From a bacterium (GTDB lineage: Bacteria > Krumholzibacteriota > Krumholzibacteria > LZORAL124-64-63): 8,558 bases of DNA. Under the pieces are notes generated by a model, which worked only from the letters and a program-made list of their open reading frames with translations, searched no databases and was not told the origin of the DNA. Both the position numbers and the translations under genes were made by a program. Position 1 is the stretch's first letter, and every line of letters starts with the position of its first letter. Where the stretch lies: assembly GCA_003646045.1 (NCBI GenBank), contig QNDV01000075.1, positions 1-8,558 on the forward strand, written 5' to 3'. Shown piece by piece: positions 1 through 5,792 of this stretch.

Positions 1-1
1 G

Positions 2-82
2 CCCCCCGCACGGGCGGCATTCGAAGTTGCCGCTCTTCCGCTGGGCGCACGTGTCGAAATTGAGGCGATTGCCAGCCGTTGA
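2..82 (+). CDS. RidA/YjgF family protein, C-terminal 26 codons (5' end outside window)
   Basis: The open frame enters from the left edge and stops at TGA 80-82. Its visible tail reads PPARAAFEVAALPLGARVEI and continues EAIASR. This matches the C-terminal signature of the RidA (YjgF/YER057c/UK114) family, where a Pro-Ala-Arg-Ser/Ala motif is followed by a V-E-V-A-x-L-P strand and ends in V-E-I-E-A-I-A. RidA proteins are small trimeric cytosolic enzymes that hydrolyse reactive enamine/imine intermediates made by PLP enzymes. The Arg of the P-A-R motif, which in RidA contacts the substrate carboxylate, is present. Only about a fifth of a typical protein of about 125 residues is visible, so the exact subfamily cannot be judged. 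The gene ends 58 bp before tRNA-Sec. The family call is fairly secure because the motif is distinctive; the specific reaction is inferred from the family. Confidence 0.8.
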   Translation, partial: PPARAAFEVAALPLGARVEIEAIASR

Positions 83-104
83 AGGGGTAGAAAATTCTAG
101 CGAG

Positions 105-133
105 TTGTCACGTTCTCCAAAATCGATTATCTT
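105..133 (+). promoter_or_regulatory. Probable sigma-70-type promoter of the tRNA-Sec gene
   Basis: TTGTCA (105-110, 5 of 6 to the -35 consensus) is followed after 17 bp by TATCTT (128-133, 4 of 6 to the -10 consensus). The flanking bases 91-133 are AT-richer than the surrounding DNA. A start about 7 bases past the -10 box would fall at about 140, essentially at the first base of the mature tRNA, so the primary transcript may carry almost no 5' leader. The boxes are read directly; promoter activity and start site are inferred. Confidence 0.5.
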
Positions 134-140
134 GCAACGT

Positions 141-238
141 GGGGATGGATGGGTCCTGGTGGGCCCCGGGGACTTCAAATCCTTTTGTTGGGCGCGTTTA
201 CCGTCCGAGGTGGGTTCGATTCCCACACATTCCCGCCA
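141..238 (+). tRNA. selC: tRNA-Sec, anticodon TCA (UCA), CCA encoded
   Basis: This 98-nt gene has the bacterial selenocysteine tRNA architecture. The acceptor strand 141-148 faces 227-234, with seven pairs including G144-T231 wobble; the eighth position (G148/A227) is a mismatch. The D-arm is a 6-bp stem, 151-156 with 161-166, around a 4-base TGGT loop, which is diagnostic because ordinary tRNAs have 3-4 bp stems and larger loops. The anticodon arm is 168-172 with 180-184; loop CTTCAAA places UCA at 175-177 to read UGA. A long variable arm pairs 188-194 with 202-208. The T-arm is GTGGG/CCCAC (210-214, 222-226) with loop TTCGATT, followed by discriminator G235 and CCA 236-238. The RNA is charged with serine, converted to selenocysteinyl-tRNA and delivered by SelB to UGA codons. 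A suppressor tRNA is a less likely reading, given the 6-bp/4-nt D-arm and long variable arm. The lipid-kinase ATG follows 33 bases later. Confidence 0.93.
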
Positions 239-271
239 TCCCCTTTCCCCTGGTGTCAGGATCCAGCAACC

Positions 272-1180
272 ATGAACGCGACGGTGATCGCCAATCCTTT
301 CGCCGGCAGCGGCCGCAACCGCCTCGACGGTGACCGGGCGGTGCAACTGCTGCAGGCGCGGGGTGTCACGGCGCGATTGCGCCCAACCACCGGAACCGGC
401 GATGCCACCGACCTGGCCCGGGAGGCGGCGACCGACGGTGCGGATCTGGTGGTAGCAGTGGGGGGTGATGGCACCGTCCACGAGACAGCCATGGGACTGG
501 TGGGAACCGGCACGCCCCTGGGCGTGTTGCCGTCGGGCAGTGGCAACGATTTTGCCCGCGGCATCGGCTGTCCCACGGTGGCCGACGGATTGGCTGCCAT
601 CTGCGACGGCCGCACCGTCCAGGTGGATGTGGCCCACGTGGACGACCAGCGCTTCATCAACTCCCTGGGGTTGTTCGCGGCCGGCCTCATCTCGGGTCGA
701 GCCGCCACCTACTGGCGCTGGCTGGGCGGTTTACGCTATACCCTGGCGACACTGGTGACACTGGTGGACTACCGGGGCCAGGACGTGGTCTGGGAGTTCG
801 GGGACGGCACGCGCGAGGAAGGCAGGATCCTCATGGTGGAGATTTGCAATGGACCCACTACCGGCGGCGGTTTCCGTTTGGCTCCCGGTGCACGGCTGGA
901 TGATGGTTGGCTCGACGGCTTCCTGGTCCACCCCGTGAGCGCGGTCTCCGGGATGGGAATGGTGCCCCGGGCGGCGCGGGGCCAGAGGATCGAACATCCT
1001 GCCGTCCACTACCGGCGTGACAGGGAACTGCGTTTCTCGGCGACCGGTCCGGTGGCCTACCACCGGGACGGTGAGCCGGGTGTCCTGCCGGCGGGAGAAC
1101 ACACTGTCGGCATCATCCCGGAAAAACTGTCAGTGCGCGTGCCGGCAAGCTGGGACGCGGGGGATAGTGGAGCGACATGA
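272..1180 (+). CDS. Diacylglycerol-kinase-like lipid kinase (YegS/BmrU type)
   Basis: The 302-residue protein has the usual length of bacterial soluble lipid kinases of the DAGK catalytic fold. Visible motifs in order are the N-terminal strand and loop ANPFAGSGRN (residues 7-16), the nucleotide-binding GGDGT (64-68, in VVAVGGDGTVHE), PSGSGNDFAR (87-96), DDGWLDGF (210-217) in the C-terminal beta-sandwich, and HRDGE (264-268). The family transfers phosphate from ATP to diacylglycerol or related lipids at the inner face of the membrane. The substrate here cannot be read from sequence; phosphatidylglycerol and long-chain bases are known alternatives within the family. ATG 272 is chosen because the protein starts directly on the conserved first strand and AGGA (258-261) lies 10 bases upstream. 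Longer readings would begin inside tRNA-Sec. The stop overlaps the next gene by 4 bp (ATGA), suggesting translational coupling. Confidence 0.9.
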   Translation: MNATVIANPFAGSGRNRLDGDRAVQLLQARGVTARLRPTTGTGDATDLAREAATDGADLVVAVGGDGTVHETAMGLVGTGTPLGVLPSGSGNDFARGIGCPTVADGLAAICDGRTVQVDVAHVDDQRFINSLGLFAAGLISGRAATYWRWLGGLRYTLATLVTLVDYRGQDVVWEFGDGTREEGRILMVEICNGPTTGGGFRLAPGARLDDGWLDGFLVHPVSAVSGMGMVPRAARGQRIEHPAVHYRRDRELRFSATGPVAYHRDGEPGVLPAGEHTVGIIPEKLSVRVPASWDAGDSGAT

Positions 1181-1851
1181 TTCACGGCCTGCGACAATGC
1201 TTGTTGTCGGTGGTACTGGGAGGAATCCTGCTCGTGGGTGCGGTGGGCGCGGCGGCCCAGGTGACTACGCCCTACGACAGCACCAGTGCGGTCGGCACGG
1301 CCCCGGCCGACAGCCTGGAGGCGACTGCGCTTGTCGACACTTCCCTCGTAGCGCAACCCGCTGCGGGGGCCCTTGAGGTGGAGCCGCCGGTCAACGTCTG
1401 GCACACGGGGGTCAGCCCTACTGCCGCCGTGATCATGACGCCGGTCTTTCCCGGCTGGGGCCAGTTGTATGCCGAGAACTCCTGGCGCGGGGCCTTGGCT
1501 TTCGGGGTGGAGATGTTCTACTGGTCCAACATGATCTCCAAGGATCGACAGGCCGTCAGGGCACGGGATTTTGCCCTGAACTTTCCGGCGGACGATCCCA
1601 ACCACGACTATTACAACGCAGTGGCCGAGGAGAGCTGGGAGCAGATGAGGGACTGGGCCTGGTGGTCCGGGGGGGTGTTGTTGATCGTGGCCCTGGATGC
1701 CTACGTGGGTGCCCACCTCTTCGAGTTCGACAATGATCCGGTACCGGTGCCGAACCGCTGGGATGACCAGTTCGGATTGCCGGGTGGTGATATGCCCGGG
1801 GGCACGCCGCCCCTGACCGTGACCGTTTTCCAGTGGCGAAAGACCTTTTAA
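1177..1851 (+). CDS. Putative DUF5683-like membrane protein with signal peptide, function unknown
   Basis: The 224-residue product starts with a short positive segment (His3, Arg6) and a hydrophobic stretch (residues 9-26). A plausible signal-peptidase site lies after Ala27 (GAAA|Q). Residues about 28-80 are low-complexity, rich in Ala, Thr, Pro, Ser and Asp and likely disordered. The core has a PGWGQLY motif (92-98) followed by NSWRGAL (101-107), then hydrophobic segments at about 104-120 and 162-181. The P-G-x-G-Q-x-Y plus W-R/K-A pattern is what I associate with DUF5683, a family common in the Bacteroidota and relatives; this is recalled, not searched. The region 122-160 between the hydrophobic segments is charged and aromatic. 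The C-terminus ends in PLTVTVFQWRKTF, which looks like a beta strand. ATG 1177 overlaps the kinase stop, with TGGAG at 1168-1172 as ribosome-binding site. No enzymatic motif is visible. Confidence 0.72.
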   Translation: MIHGLRQCLLSVVLGGILLVGAVGAAAQVTTPYDSTSAVGTAPADSLEATALVDTSLVAQPAAGALEVEPPVNVWHTGVSPTAAVIMTPVFPGWGQLYAENSWRGALAFGVEMFYWSNMISKDRQAVRARDFALNFPADDPNHDYYNAVAEESWEQMRDWAWWSGGVLLIVALDAYVGAHLFEFDNDPVPVPNRWDDQFGLPGGDMPGGTPPLTVTVFQWRKTF

Positions 1852-1929
1852 ACACTAGATTTGAGGGCTGTCGCCGCCTACGGCACCGCCGGAGCGGTCA
1901 TTACCCCTGTCCCCGAACCCCAGGATGCC

Positions 1930-3735
1930 ATGGCTGACCCACAGACAAGAACGCGCAACTTCTGCATCATCGCCCACATCGACCACGGTAAGAGTACCCT
2001 GGCCGATCGGCTGTTGGAGCACACCGGCACGCTCAAGGGCAAGGAATTGCAGGCGCAGGTGCTGGACTCCATGGACCTGGAGCGGGAGCGCGGCATCACC
2101 ATCAAGAGCCATCCCATCCGCATGGACTGGACTGATCCTGCCGGTGATTCATGGGTGCTGAACCTCATCGACACGCCGGGACACGTGGACTTCCACTACG
2201 AGGTCAGTCGCAGCCTGGCCGCCTGCGAAGGGGCCCTGCTGGTGGTGGACGCGGTCCAGGGAGTGCAGGCCCAGACCATCAACAACCTTTACCTGGCCCT
2301 CGAACACGACCTCACCATCATCCCCCTGATCAACAAGATCGACCTGCCCGCGGCGCGTCCCGATTTTGTCGCCGAGCAGTTCATCGACCTGCTGGGTTGT
2401 GATCCCGACGAGATCATCCAGGTCAGTGCCAAGACCGGCGAGGGTATCGGTCATTTGCTGGAGTCCATTATCGACCTGGTGCCGGCGCCCAGCGGTGATC
2501 CGCAGGCGCCGCCCCGGGGCCTGATCTTCGATTCGGTCTTTGATCCCTACGTGGGAGCGGTGGCGTACGTGCGCCTCTTCGACGGCACCATCGGCAAGGG
2601 AGAGCTGATCCGCCTCTTCGGCAATGAACGGCATTTCGAGGTGGCGGAAATCGGCTGGTTCCGCATGGACCGGATTGCCCAGAAGCGACTGACCGCGGGG
2701 GAGGTGGGTTATATCGCCACCGGGGCCAAGGACGTGCGCTACGTACGGGTGGGCGATACCGTGACCTTGGCCGAGAATTCCTGCGACGGTCCCCTGCCCG
2801 GCTATACCGAGGCCAAGCCCATGGTCTTTTCCGGCATGTACCCCACGGACAACGACCAGTACGACGACCTGCTGGATGCCCTGCAGAAACTGCAGATGAA
2901 CGACGCCTCGCTGACCTGGGAGAAGGAGACCTCGGCGGCCCTGGGCTTCGGTTTCCGCTGCGGCTTCCTGGGTCTGTTGCACATGGAGATCATCCAGGAG
3001 CGCCTCGAACGCGAGTACGATCTCAGCCTCATCGCCACCCTGCCCAACGTGGAATACGAAGTGGCCATGAGGAGTGGCGAGGTTCTGCTTTGCGAAAACC
3101 CGGCCCTGCTGCCGGACGTGCGCGAGATCGCCGAGATCCGCGAGCCCATCGTCCGGGCCACGGTGATCACCCCCAAGGAATTCGTGGGGGCCGTGATCCA
3201 GATCTCCCTGGACCGGCGCGGCGTGCAGACCAAATTGGAGTACCTGGACACCGAACGGGTGAACATCGAATTCGACCTGCCGCTCAACGAGTTGGTGGTG
3301 GACTACTACGACAAGCTCAAGTCCGTGACCAAGGGTTATGCGTCGCTGGACTACGAATACCTGTGCCACCGCCAGGACGACCTGGTGCGCCTGGATATCC
3401 TGATCAACGGCGACCTGGTGGATGCCCTGACCTGCATTGTCCACCGCGACAATTCCCACAACTGGGGGCTGAAGCTCTGCCAGAAGCTGAAGGAACTGAT
3501 CCCCCGGCAGATGTTCCCGGTGGCGATCCAGGCGGCCGTCGGTACGCGGGTCATGGCCCGCACCACGGTCAAGGCCTTCCGCAAGAACGTGACGGCCAAG
3601 TGTTACGGCGGTGATATCTCGCGCAAGCGCAAGCTGCTGGAGAAGCAGAAGGAAGGCAAGAAGCGCATGAAGATGGTGGGCAGTGTGGAGATTCCCCAGG
3701 ATGCGTTCCTGGCAGTATTGAAGGTGGAGCGATGA
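1930..3735 (+). CDS. lepA: Elongation factor 4 (LepA), translation GTPase
   Basis: The 601-residue protein is full length (E. coli LepA has 599). All GTPase motifs are present: G1 AHIDHGKS (residues 15-22), switch I/G2 ERERGIT (51-57), G3 DTPGHVDF (81-88) with the catalytic His85, G4 NKID (135-138) and G5 SAKTG (166-170). EF-G-like domains II, III and V follow. The LepA-specific C-terminal domain includes KCYGGDISRKRKLLEKQKEG, which separates it from EF-G, EF-Tu and BipA. LepA binds the ribosome and acts on mispositioned or stalled translocation states and on initiation or 30S maturation. ATG 1930 is chosen because it gives the family N-terminus (TRNFCIIAHIDHGKS); an in-frame TTG at 1861 would add 23 residues of unfamiliar sequence with no ribosome-binding site. 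CAGGA (1921-1925) sits only 4 bases before the ATG. The stop overlaps lepB by 4 bp. Switch I reads GITIKSHPIRM, a Bacteroidota-like wording. Confidence 0.97.
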   Translation: MADPQTRTRNFCIIAHIDHGKSTLADRLLEHTGTLKGKELQAQVLDSMDLERERGITIKSHPIRMDWTDPAGDSWVLNLIDTPGHVDFHYEVSRSLAACEGALLVVDAVQGVQAQTINNLYLALEHDLTIIPLINKIDLPAARPDFVAEQFIDLLGCDPDEIIQVSAKTGEGIGHLLESIIDLVPAPSGDPQAPPRGLIFDSVFDPYVGAVAYVRLFDGTIGKGELIRLFGNERHFEVAEIGWFRMDRIAQKRLTAGEVGYIATGAKDVRYVRVGDTVTLAENSCDGPLPGYTEAKPMVFSGMYPTDNDQYDDLLDALQKLQMNDASLTWEKETSAALGFGFRCGFLGLLHMEIIQERLEREYDLSLIATLPNVEYEVAMRSGEVLLCENPALLPDVREIAEIREPIVRATVITPKEFVGAVIQISLDRRGVQTKLEYLDTERVNIEFDLPLNELVVDYYDKLKSVTKGYASLDYEYLCHRQDDLVRLDILINGDLVDALTCIVHRDNSHNWGLKLCQKLKELIPRQMFPVAIQAAVGTRVMARTTVKAFRKNVTAKCYGGDISRKRKLLEKQKEGKKRMKMVGSVEIPQDAFLAVLKVER

Positions 3736-4565
3736 ACCTGGAGAACTTCGACTGGAAAAGCATCAACTGGCGGTTCTGGCGCAAGGACAAGCAGACACAG
3801 GCCGGGGCCGCCAGGGCCCGACCGGTGAAGCGTACACCACGCGAGACCTTCGTGGAATACGTCAAGGCCATCGGTTCGGCGGTACTCATCGCCCTGGTGC
3901 TGCGCCAGTTCATTTTCCAGGCCTTCACCATCCCCACGGGGTCCATGCTCGAGACCCTGCAGATCGGCGATTTCCTGTTCGTGAACAAGTTCCTCTACGG
4001 CGCCAAGACACCGGACCGGATCCGCGTTCCCGTGATAAACTGGACCATCATCGACGACCTGCCCGTGTTGCGTCTGCCGGCCATCCGGCAACCGCGCCAG
4101 GGGGACATCATCGTCTTCGAGTACCCGCGGAACCGGAACGAGGACTACATCAAGCGGTGCGTGGCGGTGGCTGGTGACACGGTGGCCGTACGCGAAGGTG
4201 TGGTCTATGTGAACGGCCTGGCTTTCGAGTCGAACCTGGGAGATCCCGACGCCGATCACACCTGCATCCCCACCTGGACCGATCCGGAAAGTTGTCCCGC
4301 GCCCCGGGCCAAGAAGGACCAGGCCCACTATGTGCGCAATCCCCGCAACCACCGCTGGCCCTGGGACGGCATGCCCGATCCCTACGTGGTGCCCGAGGGG
4401 ACTATTTTCATGATGGGGGACAACCGCTACAACAGCATGGACAGCCGCTACTGGGGCCCGCTGGATCTCAAGCTGATCAAGGGCAAGGCCCTGTTCATCT
4501 ACTGGTCCTGGGATCGTGACCGGCACCTGCCGCGGTTCAGCAGGCTCGGCGACCTGGTACGTTGA
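3732..4565 (+). CDS. lepB: Signal peptidase I
   Basis: The 277-residue protein is a family S26 membrane protease that removes signal peptides from exported proteins on the outer face of the cytoplasmic membrane. A basic cytoplasmic N-terminus (residues 1-42) precedes one membrane segment (about 44-64). Box B contains the nucleophile, Ser71 in IPTGSMLETL; box D contains the general base, Lys141 in DYIKRCVAVAGD; box E is GDNRYNSMDSRYWGP (229-243). The stretch at about 162-222 carries two cysteines (Cys178, Cys188) and many Asp, Pro and Arg residues. It is a family-variable insertion, and the cysteines could form a disulfide outside the membrane. Only one membrane anchor precedes Ser71, whereas E. 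coli LepB has two. ATG 3732 overlaps the lepA stop, with GGTGGAG just upstream inside lepA. The lepA-lepB pairing is also seen in proteobacteria. The gene's final TGA overlaps the presumed hemW start. Confidence 0.96.
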   Translation: MNLENFDWKSINWRFWRKDKQTQAGAARARPVKRTPRETFVEYVKAIGSAVLIALVLRQFIFQAFTIPTGSMLETLQIGDFLFVNKFLYGAKTPDRIRVPVINWTIIDDLPVLRLPAIRQPRQGDIIVFEYPRNRNEDYIKRCVAVAGDTVAVREGVVYVNGLAFESNLGDPDADHTCIPTWTDPESCPAPRAKKDQAHYVRNPRNHRWPWDGMPDPYVVPEGTIFMMGDNRYNSMDSRYWGPLDLKLIKGKALFIYWSWDRDRHLPRFSRLGDLVR

Positions 4566-5701
4566 CAACAGTGGGTGCGGGTGGACTCTATATCCACGTG
4601 CCTTTCTGTGGCTCCATCTGTTCCTACTGCCATTTCCCCCGCACGGCCGAGCACGGCCGTGCCGACCGCGCCCGCTACGTGGCCGCCGTACCGGCCGAGC
4701 TGGAGCTGCGACGGCAACGCTGTGCGGTCCTGGCGGATGGTCGGCGAGCGCTGGGCACGGTCTACGTGGGTGGTGGTACGCCGTCGTGTCTGGAACCGGA
4801 GCTGTTCACCCGACTGGTAGACGGTACGGTGGGTAGTCTGCCCACGGCACCGGACCTCGAGTTCACGGTGGAAGCCAACCCGGAGTCGTTCACCACCGAG
4901 GTGGCGGACGCCTGGCGTGCCGCCGGGGTGAACCGCGTCAGTCTGGGCGTGCAGAGCCTGGACCCGGCGGTGCTGGCGCGCCTGGGGCGGGACTGCGACC
5001 CGACCACTGCCCTGGAGGCACTGGCCCGGGCCTGTCACCATTTCGACAGGGTATCCGCTGACTGGATCCTGGGGCCGGGGGTCGACCAACAGCGCCTGGG
5101 GGACGAACTGGCCATGGCGGTGGACCTGGGCGTCGAACACATTTCCCTGTATATCCTCGAACTGCACGGCGGAACCCGCCTGGCCGCCGACGTGGCTGCC
5201 GGCAGAACGGTCCTGCCGGCGGATGAGGAGACCGAGGCTGCCTACCTGGGGTGCGTGGACCGTCTGGCCGCCCTGGGGCTGGCCCAGTACGAGGTCTCGA
5301 ATTTCGCGCGTCCCGGCGCCGAGTCCCGGCATAACGGCAACTACTGGCGGGGAGTGCCTTTCCTGGGCCTGGGGCCCGGCGCCCACGGATGCTGGGGACG
5401 CCGGAGGTACGGCAACATCGAGTCCCTGCCCGGTTGGCACGCCGCCCTGGCTGCGGGCCACCCGCCGGAGGTGGCGGTGGATGAGAGGGAACCGGCGGCG
5501 CGGCGGCTGGAACAGGTTATTCTAGCGCTGCGCACCTGCGCGGGGGTTCCCCTGGCACGCTTGCCCCGCGGGGCGTTGGCCATGCAGCGGGGATTGGACG
5601 AGGGACTGTGGACCATGGACCATGGAAAACTGGCCCTGACGCCGCGGGGATTCCTGAGAATCGACACCATCGAGGCGGCTTTGGCCCGGCACCTGACGTG
5701 A
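4562..5701 (+). CDS. hemW: Radical-SAM heme chaperone HemW (coproporphyrinogen oxidase-like)
   Basis: The 379-residue protein begins with GGLYIHVPFC and the radical-SAM cluster motif CGSICSYC, with Cys16, Cys20 and Cys23 as ligands of a [4Fe-4S] cluster. GGGTPS (70-75) binds the methionine moiety of SAM. VEANPES (103-109), VSLGVQSL (126-133), HISLYILEL (193-201), EVSNFARPG (244-252), HNGNYW (257-262) and LGLGPGAHG (268-276) follow. This order fits HemW rather than HemN: there is no HemN N-terminal extension and the length is HemW-like. HemW binds heme and is thought to deliver it to respiratory enzymes. Two places differ from the usual family wording: C-H-F replaces C-D-F after the cluster, and the D-L-I-x-G-L-P segment reads DWILGPGV (167-174). 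Start choice is uncertain: TTG 4562 overlaps the lepB stop as TTGA, while GTG 4571 is 9 bases later; neither has a good ribosome-binding site. Translation is probably coupled to lepB. Confidence 0.92.
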   Translation: MTTVGAGGLYIHVPFCGSICSYCHFPRTAEHGRADRARYVAAVPAELELRRQRCAVLADGRRALGTVYVGGGTPSCLEPELFTRLVDGTVGSLPTAPDLEFTVEANPESFTTEVADAWRAAGVNRVSLGVQSLDPAVLARLGRDCDPTTALEALARACHHFDRVSADWILGPGVDQQRLGDELAMAVDLGVEHISLYILELHGGTRLAADVAAGRTVLPADEETEAAYLGCVDRLAALGLAQYEVSNFARPGAESRHNGNYWRGVPFLGLGPGAHGCWGRRRYGNIESLPGWHAALAAGHPPEVAVDEREPAARRLEQVILALRTCAGVPLARLPRGALAMQRGLDEGLWTMDHGKLALTPRGFLRIDTIEAALARHLT

Positions 5702-5717
5702 GCCGCCTCCGCGTCGG

Positions 5718-5747
5718 TTGACACCCGGAAACCCGGGTGCTTACCTT
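5718..5747 (+). promoter_or_regulatory. Candidate promoter of hrcA-grpE-dnaJ
   Basis: TTGACA (5718-5723) is a perfect -35 consensus hexamer in the gap after hemW. TACCTT (5742-5747) lies 18 bp downstream and matches 3 of 6 positions of the -10 consensus, so the -10 side is weak. A start near 5754 would leave about 39 bases of leader before the hrcA ATG at 5793. The spacer contains an inverted repeat listed separately. No sigma-32-like -10 (CCCCAT) is evident at the right distance. Confidence 0.4.
5722..5739 (+). promoter_or_regulatory. 7-bp inverted repeat in the hrcA promoter spacer (operator or hairpin)
   Basis: CACCCGG (5722-5728) and CCGGGTG (5733-5739) are perfect reverse complements separated by AAAC. 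The repeat begins in the last two bases of the TTGACA box and fills the promoter spacer, where a repressor would block RNA polymerase. As RNA it would form a GC-rich hairpin 20 bases after the hemW stop, but no run of T follows (CTTACCTTG), so a standard intrinsic terminator is not supported. The sequence does not resemble CIRCE, the known HrcA operator. The repeat is seen directly; its role is inferred. Confidence 0.45.
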
Positions 5748-5792
5748 GTGCGGCCACCGGCAACCGGATACCTCCCTCGAACCCGCGGTAAC

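Noticed and set aside
149..271. N-terminal extension of the lipid kinase starting inside the tRNA gene.
   Set aside because: The frame runs through tRNA-Sec. ATG 272 has an AGGA upstream and begins at the conserved first strand of the family.
1833..1861. Possible promoter for lepA with a -10-like TAGATT at 1856-1861.
   Set aside because: No acceptable -35 box lies 16-18 bp upstream, so a lone 4/6 hexamer is not enough. The 78-bp gap 1852-1929 otherwise shows no clear element.
1861..1929. TTG at 1861 as the lepA start.
   Set aside because: It would add 23 residues not typical of LepA and has no ribosome-binding site; ATG 1930 gives the normal N-terminus and length.
2149..4568. Long minus-strand open frames opposite lepA and lepB.
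   Set aside because: They are mirror artefacts of GC-rich coding sequence; their translations are low-complexity His/Val/Gly/Gln-rich and resemble no family.
4641..4665. Tandem GCACGGCCGA/GCACGGCCGT and an embedded palindrome.
   Set aside because: It lies inside the hemW coding sequence and is explained by GC-rich codons for Ala, Glu, His, Gly and Arg.
5722..5750. Intrinsic terminator after hemW.
   Set aside because: The hairpin is present but is followed by CTTACCTTG rather than a T run, and it overlaps a consensus -35 box; an operator role is at least as likely.
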